Origin: Candidatus Thiodiazotropha sp. (ex Monitilora ramsayi)
GTDB taxonomy: Bacteria; Pseudomonadota; Gammaproteobacteria; Chromatiales; Chromatiaceae
Assembly (NCBI GenBank): GCA_025655595.1
Contig: JAHXIO010000005.1
Span: 310,001 to 374,000 of the forward strand
Reading direction: 5' to 3'
DNA length: 64,000 bases
Shown piece after piece: positions 1 through 8,252 of this stretch. Within the stretch, counting starts at the first letter, position 1. Every line of letters starts with the position of its first letter. The notes below the pieces were generated by a model. That model did not search any database and had not been told where the DNA came from. It was given only the letters and a program-made list of their open reading frames with translations. The translations under genes were made by a program, and so were the position numbers.

Positions 1-398
1 AGGCGTTTAACGGCACGCTTTGCTTCGTCGCGAGTGAGTCCGGTATGCGCCATGACCTCTTCAAGACTCATGTCACCAAAGCCCAGTGTATCGAATGCGG
101 GATTGGCGCGATGGTCGATAAGAAAATCCCGAATCAGGTAGTAGCCCGGTGGTGCGATCTGCGTTGCCTCGCCTGGGTAGGCAATTACAGCACCATTCTC
201 AGCGATAACCGGTCCCTTGAGGTTTAGTTGCTGTCGGATATGTTTAAGCTCTTCGACTGTTTTACTCGAGACAGGTATGACTGGTATCCCCAGCGCACTG
301 AGTCGTCTGAGTGCCGGCAGGGCGGGGGTGTGATCATAGGTATGGTGGTCCAGCAGTGTACCGTCTAGATCGGTGAAAACTACCCAGCCTTTCGTCAT
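1..398 (-). CDS. Mannosyl-3-phosphoglycerate phosphatase-like HAD hydrolase (partial, C-terminus outside window)
   Basis: Reading the minus strand from ATG at 398 gives an open frame that runs off the left edge, about 132 codons. It begins MTKGWVVFTDLDGTLLD, the HAD motif I (DxDGT) with both nucleophile aspartates, and motif II lies in VIPVSSKTVEEL. The following segment (GPVIAENGAVIAYP) is typical of the HAD-IIB Cof/mannosyl-3-phosphoglycerate phosphatase family, which dephosphorylates sugar phosphoglycerates such as compatible-solute precursors. The substrate is inferred from family only. The catalytic C-terminal lysine and acidic motifs are not in the window, so completeness cannot be judged. 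It is divergent from the efflux genes. Confidence 0.75.
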   Translation of the reverse strand, partial: MTKGWVVFTDLDGTLLDHHTYDHTPALPALRRLSALGIPVIPVSSKTVEELKHIRQQLNLKGPVIAENGAVIAYPGEATQIAPPGYYLIRDFLIDHRANPAFDTLGFGDMSLEEVMAHTGLTRDEAKRAVKR

Positions 399-708
399 GA
401 CTACTACTCGATTCCGTCGTCATCTGTCTCTATGTATTTCAATAGGATACTGGTCTGAAGGAAAAAGTGAATGACCCAGATTGACGAATTTCCTCAACTT
501 CCAGTTTCAGGTCTGCTATATGAATGGCACGATCTGGGGTATTTAGCGTATCGTAGCGGGTAGAGGAGGGTAGGAACGGAAAACCTTTGTTCTGCTCTAA
601 TCCACATAAGCCGGGTGATTTAAGCGTAAAAACGTCTTAGATTTGAGAGGAAACTTGGATTGGTATCCATCTCCAAAACAACCATGTGGGATAAAAGGCT
701 CAATTGAT
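399..708. other. Intergenic region between divergent HAD phosphatase and RND efflux genes
   Basis: About 310 bases with no convincing gene. It must hold both divergent promoters. The reading frame of the adaptor gene extends upstream to 643, but those 22 codons look non-coding. No clear operator or hairpin was recognised. Confidence 0.5.
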
Positions 709-1803
709 ATGTGCAAAAAGCAGGGTCTCGTAGTATCTCTCCTGCTGATGCTGCTGTGGGTGGCATCGGATGTAATGGGGGCGGACAAGAGTGTGCCGCA
801 AGTGATAGTGGCGGAGGTGCATGAGACCGATTTTGTCGATCGTATCGAAGCTTTGGGTACGCTAAAAGCCAATGAGTCCGTGTTGTTGACAGTCAATGTG
901 ACGGAAACTGTCACGGCGATTCATTTCGATGACGGCCAGCGGGTTGATCGGGGTGAAGTGCTGGTGGAGATGACCAGCAGCGAGGAGCATGCACTATTGG
1001 AGGAGGCACGCGCCAATCTGGATGAGGCGAAACGCCAGTACAGAAGGGTCAAACGTCTGCAGTCTCAGGGTATAGAAGCGCAATCATTGCTGGATCAGCG
1101 TCTGCGAGAGATGGATACCGCACGGGCAAGGCTGTCCGCCATTGAGTCCCGACTGGCGGACCGTCTGATAAAAGCCCCCTTTTCCGGTGTTTTGGGTCTG
1201 CGCGATATCAGTATCGGTGCCCTGGTCGAGACTGGCGATACGATTACATCCCTGGATGACGATAGTGTCATGAAGCTGGAGTTTGCGGTGCCCTCAACCT
1301 ATCTGACCAGCCTGCACTCTGGCCTGTCGATTCGTGCACGGACACGCGCCTATGCGGATCGGATTTTCGACGGAGAGGTAAAGGTGGTCGGCAGCCGGGT
1401 CGACCCGGTCAACCGATCGGTACTGGTGCGCGCGGTGATTCCCAATCCGCAGAGGATCCTCAAGCCCGGCATGCTGATGACCGTAGAGTTGTTGCGTGAC
1501 CCGCGCAGGACCTTATTGATCCCGGAGTCCGCGCTGATGCCGAAGGGTAATGAGCAGTTTGTCTTCCGCGTCTCTGGTGACAAGAATCTGGTGGACAAAC
1601 GCCAGGTGGTGATAGGTTCACGCCGGCCCGGCGAGGTGGAAGTGACCCAGGGGCTGGCCGCCGGAGACCTGGTAATCACCCATGGCACGGATAAAGCGAG
1701 GGAGGGGCAGTCGGTGCGTATCAAAGGCAGGGAGAGTAGTGGTATGCCGATTTCGGAACTTCTCAAACCCTCTGAAAAAGAATCTCTTCAGGGCGGCACA
1801 TGA
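709..1803 (+). CDS. RND efflux periplasmic adaptor (membrane fusion protein)
   Basis: A 364-residue periplasmic adaptor that links an inner-membrane RND pump to an outer-membrane channel. The start at ATG 709 is chosen because it begins an export signal (MCKKQGLVVSLLLMLLWVAS..MGA) and has an AAAGG-type ribosome site about ten bases upstream; the frame is open to 643 but that extension spoils the signal peptide. After the signal come a biotinyl-lipoyl half (LGTLKANESVLLTVNVTE), a helical hairpin (about residues 95-150), the second lipoyl half (IKAPFSGVLGLRDIS), and the beta-barrel and membrane-proximal domains ending near VITHGTDKAREGQSV. Its stop overlaps the start of the pump gene by four bases (ATGA), so the two are translationally coupled. 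The substrate is unknown, and no outer-membrane TolC-type gene is adjacent. Confidence 0.9.
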   Translation: MCKKQGLVVSLLLMLLWVASDVMGADKSVPQVIVAEVHETDFVDRIEALGTLKANESVLLTVNVTETVTAIHFDDGQRVDRGEVLVEMTSSEEHALLEEARANLDEAKRQYRRVKRLQSQGIEAQSLLDQRLREMDTARARLSAIESRLADRLIKAPFSGVLGLRDISIGALVETGDTITSLDDDSVMKLEFAVPSTYLTSLHSGLSIRARTRAYADRIFDGEVKVVGSRVDPVNRSVLVRAVIPNPQRILKPGMLMTVELLRDPRRTLLIPESALMPKGNEQFVFRVSGDKNLVDKRQVVIGSRRPGEVEVTQGLAAGDLVITHGTDKAREGQSVRIKGRESSGMPISELLKPSEKESLQGGT

Positions 1804-4800
1804 TTCTCTCGGATATCTCAGTCAGGCGGCCGGTCTTCGCCTCGGTCATATCCCTGCTGCTGATCGCTTTTGGTCTGGTTGCTTTCGATCAGCTGCCGTT
1901 GCGGGAGTATCCCAATATCGATTCACCGGTGGTCTCGGTGAGGACCATCTATCCCGGTGCCGCCGCCAATGTGGTTGAGACGCGAATCACTCAGCTGATT
2001 GAGGACCGGATCTCCGGTGTCGAGGGTATCCGCTTTATCTCGTCTAAAAGCGAAGATGGTCGCTCGGTTGTCACCATCGAATTCAACGTGGAGCGAGATA
2101 TCGACGGCGCGGCCAATGACGTGCGGGATCGGGTCTCCGCCATTCTCGGTAATTTGCCGGTAGAGGCGGAGCCGCCGGAGATCAGGAAGGTCGATGACAA
2201 CGAGGATGTGATCATGTGGCTCAACCTGGTGAGCGACCGCATGACCGTACCCGAGTTGTCGGATTATGCACGCAGAAACCTGGTCGACCGCTTTTCGGTC
2301 ATTAACGGGGTTGCCCGCGTACGGGTGGGGGGCGGACAGACTTTTGCCATGCGGGTCTGGATCGATCGCCAGGCGCTGGCGGCGAGGGGCCTGACGGTTA
2401 CCGATGTGGAGCAGGCGTTGCGTGCCGGCAACCTGGAACTGCCCGCGGGCAGCATCGATTCCGATGAGCGTATCTTCACGGTCAGGGTCGATCGCAGCTT
2501 CCGCACGGTAGAGGATTTCAAACGCCTGGTACTGGCCAGGGGCGAGGACGGCTACCTGGTGCGACTCGGCGAAGTGGCGCGGGTGGAGAAGGGTGCTGAG
2601 GAGACGCGTACCTTTTTCCGCGGTAACGGGATACCGATGGTCGGCATCGGAATTATCAAGGTCTCCACCGCCAATACCCTGGAGGTGGCGTCTGCGGCTA
2701 AGGTGGAGATGGAGCGCGTCAACGATTCATTGCCGGAAGGGATGGAGATCAAACAGAGTTTCGACAGTTCGGTCTTCATAGAAGGGGCCATCGCCGAGGT
2801 TTACAAGACCCTCTTCATCGCCATCGCCATGGTGGTGACTGTGATCTTTCTCTTTCTCGGCAGCTTTCGCGCCATGATTGTGCCCGCAGTTGCCGTTCCG
2901 GTGTCGCTGATTGCGACCTTTCTGGTCCTGCTGGTGCTGGGATTTACCATCAATATCCTGACCCTGTTGGCGCTGGTATTAGCCATCGGTCTGGTGGTGG
3001 ACGACGCCATCGTGATGCTGGAGAACATCCATCGGCGCATGGAGGTCTATGGTGAGTCCCGGCTGGTGGCTGCCTTCAGGGGGGCGCGGCAGGTGGCGTT
3101 CGCCGTGGTCTCCACCACGGTGGTGCTGGTCTCGGTGTTCACACCGATCGCCTTCCTCGGCGGTGATATCGGGCGGCTCTTTGCTGAGTTTTCCCTGACG
3201 ATGGCGGCGGCGGTGGCGTTCTCCAGTCTGGTTGCGCTCTCACTCTCGCCGATGCTGGCCTCACAGATATTGCCGGCGCAAAGCGTGGATCGTGTCAGTC
3301 TCAGCCGAGGCGTGGACTGGCTGTTTGGCCATATACGCGATTTCTATCTCTGGACCCTGCGCGGCGCCATTCGTCACTATTGGCTGATGCTGCTGCTTTT
3401 TTTCGGCATCCTGGGTGCCGCCTGGTGGCTCTCTGAACAGATCCCTGATGAATATGCGCCGAAAGAGGACAGGGGTGCCTTCTATCTGATCGTGAGCGGG
3501 CCGGAGGGGGCCTCTTACGATTACATGAAGACCTATATGGATGAGGTAGAACGGCGCATGATGCCCTATGTGGAAGCGGGAGAGATCTCACGGCTGTTGG
3601 TCAGAGCACCGCGGACTTTTGGTAATTTCGCCATTTTCAATGGCGGTATCGTGATCAATGTGCTCAGCGACTGGAGTCAGCGGCGCTCCGCCTGGGTGAT
3701 TATGAAGGAGCTGCGTGAGAAGTTATCCGACTTGCCGGGCATTAAGGCATTTCCCGTCATGCGACAGGGATTCGGCAGGCGGATACAAAAACCGATCCAG
3801 TTCGTGCTGGGCGGGGGAACCTACGAAGAACTTGCCGAGTGGCGGGATATCGTGCTGCAGAAGATCGAAGAGAACAATCCCGGACTGCAGGGGATCAACT
3901 GGGACTATAAGGAGACCAAACCACAGCTCAAGGTCGATATCGACTACGACCGGGCAGCAGAGCTGGGTGTCACAGTGGAGAACATCGGGCGTACCCTTGA
4001 GACCATGTTCGGCTCGCGTAAGGTGACCACCTATATCGAAAGGGGTGAAGAGTATGACGTCATTCTTGAGGGAGAGCGTTCCGATCAGCAGACACCCTCC
4101 GATCTGAGTCATCTCTATGTACGGTCAGACACCAGTGGCGAACTGATACAGCTCTCCAATCTGGTCAATCTGCATGAAATGGCGGACTCCATCACGCTGA
4201 ATCGATACAACCGGGTGCGGGCAATCACGATCGAAGCCAACCTGAAGGACGGCTTGGCCCTGGGCGATGCCCTGGACTTCCTGGAAGATCTGGTGGGTGA
4301 GTATTTGCCTGAGCGAGCAATCATCGATTACAAGGGGCAGTCCCGCGACTACAAGATAGCCGGAGGCTCGGTTACTTTTGTCCTGTTGCTGGGCGTGGTG
4401 GTGGTCTACCTGGTACTGGCAGCCCAGTTCGAGAGTTGGATACATCCCTTCGTCATTATGCTGACAGTACCGCTGGCCATGGCGGGGGCGCTGCTGGGAC
4501 TCTATCTGACGGATCAGACGCTCAATATCTACAGCCAGATCGGGCTCATCATGCTGGTGGGGCTGGCAGCCAAGAACGGTATCCTCATCGTGGAGTTCGC
4601 CAACCAGTTAAGGGATGCGGGTAAAGCGTTCAGAGAAGCGCTGCTGGAGGCGGCCAGAGTTCGTTTCCGTCCGATCATCATGACAGGCATCACGACAGCG
4701 GCAGGCTCTATACCTTTACTACTCTCATCCGGTGCCGGCGCAGAGACCCGGACGGTGATCGGTACCGTGATTCTCTCCGGCGTCCTCGCCGCCACGCTGT

Positions 4801-4922
4801 TTACCCTCTATATCGTGCCGGTGGCATATCATCTGCTGGCACGCCACACGGGTTCCCCCAAACAGCTGACCAGGGTATTGGAGCGCGAGCTGAGCCTGCA
4901 GCAGAATGATTCGCGAGATTGA
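1800..4922 (+). CDS. RND family multidrug efflux pump (HAE1/AcrB-like)
   Basis: A 1040-residue inner-membrane proton-driven efflux transporter, the usual length for the hydrophobe/amphiphile efflux (HAE1) family. It shows the N-terminal membrane helix (RRPVFASVISLLLIAFGLVAF), two large periplasmic loops, and membrane helix 4 with the paired proton-relay aspartates (LVVDDAIVMLENIHRR, about residues 400-401). A second set of six helices follows near residues 860-1025, including GLAAKNGILIVEFAN and PIIMTGITTAAGSIPLL. It forms a two-gene operon with the adaptor upstream. Whether it moves drugs, dyes, bile-like amphiphiles or metals cannot be told from sequence; it lacks the methionine/acidic hallmarks I would expect of a CusA-type metal pump. 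Confidence 0.92.
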   Translation: MILSDISVRRPVFASVISLLLIAFGLVAFDQLPLREYPNIDSPVVSVRTIYPGAAANVVETRITQLIEDRISGVEGIRFISSKSEDGRSVVTIEFNVERDIDGAANDVRDRVSAILGNLPVEAEPPEIRKVDDNEDVIMWLNLVSDRMTVPELSDYARRNLVDRFSVINGVARVRVGGGQTFAMRVWIDRQALAARGLTVTDVEQALRAGNLELPAGSIDSDERIFTVRVDRSFRTVEDFKRLVLARGEDGYLVRLGEVARVEKGAEETRTFFRGNGIPMVGIGIIKVSTANTLEVASAAKVEMERVNDSLPEGMEIKQSFDSSVFIEGAIAEVYKTLFIAIAMVVTVIFLFLGSFRAMIVPAVAVPVSLIATFLVLLVLGFTINILTLLALVLAIGLVVDDAIVMLENIHRRMEVYGESRLVAAFRGARQVAFAVVSTTVVLVSVFTPIAFLGGDIGRLFAEFSLTMAAAVAFSSLVALSLSPMLASQILPAQSVDRVSLSRGVDWLFGHIRDFYLWTLRGAIRHYWLMLLLFFGILGAAWWLSEQIPDEYAPKEDRGAFYLIVSGPEGASYDYMKTYMDEVERRMMPYVEAGEISRLLVRAPRTFGNFAIFNGGIVINVLSDWSQRRSAWVIMKELREKLSDLPGIKAFPVMRQGFGRRIQKPIQFVLGGGTYEELAEWRDIVLQKIEENNPGLQGINWDYKETKPQLKVDIDYDRAAELGVTVENIGRTLETMFGSRKVTTYIERGEEYDVILEGERSDQQTPSDLSHLYVRSDTSGELIQLSNLVNLHEMADSITLNRYNRVRAITIEANLKDGLALGDALDFLEDLVGEYLPERAIIDYKGQSRDYKIAGGSVTFVLLLGVVVVYLVLAAQFESWIHPFVIMLTVPLAMAGALLGLYLTDQTLNIYSQIGLIMLVGLAAKNGILIVEFANQLRDAGKAFREALLEAARVRFRPIIMTGITTAAGSIPLLLSSGAGAETRTVIGTVILSGVLAATLFTLYIVPVAYHLLARHTGSPKQLTRVLERELSLQQNDSRD

Positions 4923-5099
4923 TGCGCTGAACGCCCATTTCCGGGATGGATGTGGGGCATTGGGAACAATCCAGTGAGGATGGCTATTTCTTCCCGATAA
5001 AATCCTTATTATCTTTCAGTTAATTGATGCTGGACCGAATGCGGGGTGTCTCCTACTGTTGTAGTTCGGAAATAATAAAATACCCCATGGGAGGATGTT

Positions 5100-5591
5100 A
5101 TGAGCAACAACAATGATGACGTTACCGGATACCACCTGACCCGCCGTGATCTGCTGATCGGCGCTGGCGCGGCAGCGACTCTGATGGCGAGCAGTGCCGC
5201 AACCTCGGCGGAACAGATGCATGGAGACCATGCGGGACATCGTCACGAAGACCATGCACCGAAACACGACGGGCTGCTGAATGATGTGAATCACTGTCTC
5301 GACAAGGGGCAGCGTTGCATCTCTCACTGCTTTGTGGCTTTCCGGGAGGGGGATCTCACTTTGGCGGAATGCGCGTCAAAGGCACAGGAGATGCTTGCGA
5401 TCTGCGAGGGTTTCTCCTACCTGGTCACCGCCAACTCAACCTATCTGAAGGATTACGCCAAGGTCTGTCGCACCGTCTGTGCCGACTGTGAGGATGAGTG
5501 CCGGAAACACGAAGACAAGCACATGGAGTGTAAGGACTGCGCCGAGGCCTGTGCCAAGGTCGTCAAATCGATCGATGCGGTGCTGGCGTAG
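5100..5591 (+). CDS. Tat-exported four-helix-bundle copper-storage protein (Csp1-like)
   Basis: A 163-residue protein with a twin-arginine signal (LTRRDLLIGAGAAATLMASSAATSA), then a His-rich stretch (HGDHAGHRHEDHAPKH), then a helical domain with twelve cysteines in CxxC/CxxxC-like spacing (NHC, QRC, SHC, VCRTVCADCEDEC, MECKDCAEAC). This matches the DUF326/Csp family, whose four-helix bundle is lined with Cys thiolates that bind many Cu(I) ions; the Tat signal points to the exported Csp1 type rather than cytosolic Csp3. Folding before export suits a metal-loaded or Cys-rich bundle. GGGAGG six bases before ATG is a strong ribosome site. It is a single gene; no copper regulator or CopA is adjacent. 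Confidence 0.85.
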   Translation: MSNNNDDVTGYHLTRRDLLIGAGAAATLMASSAATSAEQMHGDHAGHRHEDHAPKHDGLLNDVNHCLDKGQRCISHCFVAFREGDLTLAECASKAQEMLAICEGFSYLVTANSTYLKDYAKVCRTVCADCEDECRKHEDKHMECKDCAEACAKVVKSIDAVLA

Positions 5592-5605
5592 AGACCAGGA
5601 TAACG

Positions 5606-5630
5606 GAAGGCCTGGTCGATCCAGGCCTTC
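5606..5630. terminator. Hairpin between convergent genes
   Basis: A perfect 10-bp stem (GAAGGCCTGG / CCAGGCCTTC) with a 5-base loop sits between the copper protein and the convergent aldolase gene. It lacks a clean T-run on either strand, so it may be a shared, weak or structure-only terminator. Confidence 0.5.
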
Positions 5631-5642
5631 TGTCAGATTGGA

Positions 5643-6629
5643 TCAGGAGATTGTCCCGTCATCGAGCCGGGATGACTCCAGGAAGAAGTCGTAGCAAAGA
5701 TCCTTCATCTTTTTATCGCCTCGTACCTTCATGGCGGCTCGCGGGTGCTGGTTGAAGTGGCCGCCGATGCCGTAGATGTCGTTGAATCCCCACTCGATCT
5801 CTTTGCGCAGGGGCACGAACTGCTCCTGGATCACCTTGTAGATGGGGCGAACATCGAACTTGGGATTCTTGAGGAAGTTGAGCAACAGTTCCAGATTGCA
5901 GTTACCGGCACCGCGTCCGATACCGTTGACCGTGGCATCCAGCAGGTTGACGCCGTCGATGATCGCCTGCTGAGTGTTGGAGAAGGCGAGCTGCTGATTG
6001 TTGTGCGCATGAAAGCCGAGCTCTTTGCTAGGTGCGTATTTTTTGTAGAGGTTCAGGTAGTCGGTCACCTGCTCTGAGTAGAAGGCGCCATAGCTGTCGA
6101 CCAGATAGAGATAGTCGAGCTCCGGTGTCTCCTCCACTTCGTTCAGTGCTTCGATCAGATCGGTGCGGATAGCAGCGGAACAGGCCATGATGTTGATGGT
6201 GGTTTCGTATCCCAGATCCTTGGAACGCTTGACCAGATCGAGACCTTTGTCGATGTCGGGTACATAACAGGCGACCCGTGCCATGTCGAAGGGGCTCTGG
6301 TCTCTCGGTTTCAGGCTCTCGACGTCGACCCGCCCGATATCGAACATCACGGCGACCAGTGGTCGGTTCTCACATTCGTGGGAGTCGATGACCATCTTCA
6401 GATCGTCGTCATCGCAGAAGTTCCATTTGCCGTATTTGTCCCGGCTGTACTCTTCGCTGACCGACAGCCTTTTGCCCAGTTCGATGATGTCCACGCTGGC
6501 GTCGCACGCGGCGCGGTAGACCGCCTTCACGAAGTCGTCGGTGAAGTTGTAGTTGTTGATCAGTCCGCCGTCTCGAATGGTGCAGTCCAGGACTTTGAGC
6601 TCTTTACGAAACACGTTGGGTTTCCTCAT
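5643..6629 (-). CDS. DRE-TIM metallolyase family aldolase (HMG-CoA lyase-like)
   Basis: A 328-residue TIM-barrel lyase. The N-terminal LDCTIRDGG is the DRE motif (metal and catalytic Asp/Arg), and GFHAHNNQQLAFSN supplies the paired metal-binding histidines, as in HMG-CoA lyase, 4-hydroxy-2-oxovalerate aldolase and isopropylmalate synthase. The protein is shorter than the synthases and lacks the LeuA regulatory domain, which argues for an aldolase or lyase rather than a condensing enzyme. The C-terminal part is unlike DmpG, and no acylating acetaldehyde dehydrogenase partner lies beside it, so the usual meta-cleavage role is unlikely. It is a stand-alone gene with unknown substrate. Confidence 0.75.
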   Translation of the reverse strand: MRKPNVFRKELKVLDCTIRDGGLINNYNFTDDFVKAVYRAACDASVDIIELGKRLSVSEEYSRDKYGKWNFCDDDDLKMVIDSHECENRPLVAVMFDIGRVDVESLKPRDQSPFDMARVACYVPDIDKGLDLVKRSKDLGYETTINIMACSAAIRTDLIEALNEVEETPELDYLYLVDSYGAFYSEQVTDYLNLYKKYAPSKELGFHAHNNQQLAFSNTQQAIIDGVNLLDATVNGIGRGAGNCNLELLLNFLKNPKFDVRPIYKVIQEQFVPLRKEIEWGFNDIYGIGGHFNQHPRAAMKVRGDKKMKDLCYDFFLESSRLDDGTIS

Positions 6630-6783
6630 GACTTGGGTGATGTGGGTACCTGACAGGATTATCGTGAACGGAAATGGGTGTTTATGACCACGATGATTGC
6701 AGGTGCGGATGCCGCAGGAGCGACACCAGGCGACCTATACTAACTGATCGGGAATGACCCGGCCAGACGGCGATGTGCCTGAT

Positions 6784-7305
6784 TTAATAGCGGCCCGCAC
6801 CGATCAGGCGTTTTCGCCAGTAGGGGTTTTTCAATCCAGACAGGGTAACCTTTTTTTCGCTGGTTGAGGCGTGGATAAATTGCCCCTTGCCCACATAGAG
6901 ACCTACATGGGAAGGCTGCTTTCCTGCTATTTGGAAAAACAGAAGATCGCCCGGTTGTATCCGTTCTCTGCCAATGGGTTGCGAATGCCGGTACTGATCG
7001 AGGGAGGTGCGGGGAACAGGGATACCGCTGCGGGAGAAGGCGAAGTGGACCAGGCCGCTGCAGTCGAAGCCGGCAGGAGAGTTTCCACCGTAACGATAGG
7101 GTTTGCTCAGCTGTGCAAGCGCTATCTCTACGGCTGGGTGTCTTGTTTTTGCTGCGGCTGCAGGTGAGGTCGGTATGTGCCCGCTCATTGCGTGGGTGTC
7201 CGTATAGACGGCGGGTTGGCTGCTGCATCCCGCAAGAAACACCAGTATGAGATTGCTCAGAATCAACCGGATGACCGGCTTGTGCTGACTGTTTCGTGTT
7301 TGCAT
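6784..7305 (-). CDS. NlpC/P60 family peptidoglycan endopeptidase lipoprotein
   Basis: A cell-wall hydrolase of about 173 residues from the internal Met at 7305. That start gives a proper lipoprotein signal (LILSNLILVFLAGCSS, lipobox LAGC); the frame is open to 7335. The NlpC/P60 catalytic triad is visible: Cys in GFDCSGLVHFAF, His in PSHVGLYVG and the third polar residue in FIHASTS. Such enzymes cut the D-Glu/meso-DAP linkage in stem peptides. The length and layout match the Spr/MepS type, so it probably acts from the outer membrane in wall expansion. It is monocistronic. Confidence 0.88.
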   Translation of the reverse strand: MQTRNSQHKPVIRLILSNLILVFLAGCSSQPAVYTDTHAMSGHIPTSPAAAAKTRHPAVEIALAQLSKPYRYGGNSPAGFDCSGLVHFAFSRSGIPVPRTSLDQYRHSQPIGRERIQPGDLLFFQIAGKQPSHVGLYVGKGQFIHASTSEKKVTLSGLKNPYWRKRLIGAGRY

Positions 7306-7709
7306 ACCGTATGAGATCGACCTTACCAGTAACAACTATAGCAGTTGTCATAACTGTGCCTGGAGAATCTTGACGCCTTGGACCATTTAAGACTTATGCA
7401 AGTGCCTGGTGTTCAGGGAAAACAGTGATACAGGGCACGCTTTAGTATATTGATGCCAATTTATGGTGGGTTTCGTGTGTCACTACGCATCGGTCTTTAT
7501 GAATCTGCACTATAGTTTAATGCCCAGTCTTTAAAGCTCACGCATGGCTGGTGATTAAGAGAATATTCCGATTTGGCTTGTGAGCTGGAGAGCCCTCGGT
7601 TACCCGACTGGCCAGATATCGAATAATTATAAGCTGGCTGATTGATTTCTTAGGGCCAGGTTCCGGTGTCGTTATCAATGATCCTATTGCTCATAGGGAG
7701 AGTGGCAAA
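7306..7709. other. Intergenic region upstream of bacteriohemerythrin
   Basis: About 400 bases between divergent genes. It is AT-rich and should contain both promoters. I see no gene, convincing palindrome or known riboswitch. Confidence 0.45.
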
Positions 7710-8192
7710 ATGAAACCGTTTCTTTGTTGGCGTGATGATTGGCTGCTTGGGCTGAACGAGTTGGATACACAGCATTTGGCATTGGCCGGTCGATTGAATC
7801 AAATCCATAGTGTAATGGTTGCTGCAGGAGAGAAATCCGAATTCAATTCCGATGCCTATCGTCGTCTATTGGACTTTGCTGAGATGGCGAGAGAGCACTT
7901 TCGCGATGAAGAGTCAGTCATGCGTGACCGGGATTACCCGGGTCTCGGTGAGCATCATCGGGAACATGCGTTGCTGTTGGCTGAGCTGCAGGACCTGATT
8001 CGCCATATCGAAGAGGGCAAGCGCGACTTTAAACTGCAGACCCTGACCGCCCTCAAATATTGGCTGATAGATCATGCGTTGAACAGTGACAAGGAGTTTG
8101 CCGACTTTTGCCGGCGGCATACGGTATCAGTCGCGGGAGTGGCATCGGCTTCCCGGCACGCATCGTCGCAGATTCACCACCCTATCAGGTAG
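7710..8192 (+). CDS. Bacteriohemerythrin
   Basis: A 160-residue non-heme di-iron oxygen-binding protein. The N-terminal CWRDDWLLGLNELDTQH has the typical W..(x)..G...(I/L)D.QH signature with the first iron-ligand His. Further ligands are visible in REHFRDEE (His and Glu), GEHHREH (two His) and LIDHALNSDKEF (His and bridging Asp). The family stores or carries O2, and in some bacteria delivers it to oxidases or senses it; there is no fused MCP or GGDEF domain here. The C-terminal 25 residues are extra and low in conservation. A GGGAGAG ribosome site precedes the ATG. Confidence 0.9.
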   Translation: MKPFLCWRDDWLLGLNELDTQHLALAGRLNQIHSVMVAAGEKSEFNSDAYRRLLDFAEMAREHFRDEESVMRDRDYPGLGEHHREHALLLAELQDLIRHIEEGKRDFKLQTLTALKYWLIDHALNSDKEFADFCRRHTVSVAGVASASRHASSQIHHPIR

Positions 8193-8205
8193 CCATTATT
8201 TTTTG

Positions 8206-8237
8206 TGCGCAGTGGTCTCTTATGAAGCCACTGCGCA
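8206..8237. terminator. Inverted repeat between convergent genes
   Basis: A perfect 10-bp stem (TGCGCAGTGG / CCACTGCGCA) with a 12-base loop lies between the hemerythrin gene and the convergent metE. The T-rich run lies 5' of the hairpin on the plus strand, so it does not look like a classical factor-independent terminator for either gene; a role in ending both transcripts is inference. Confidence 0.4.
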
Positions 8238-8252
8238 GTCTATGTTGGTTAA

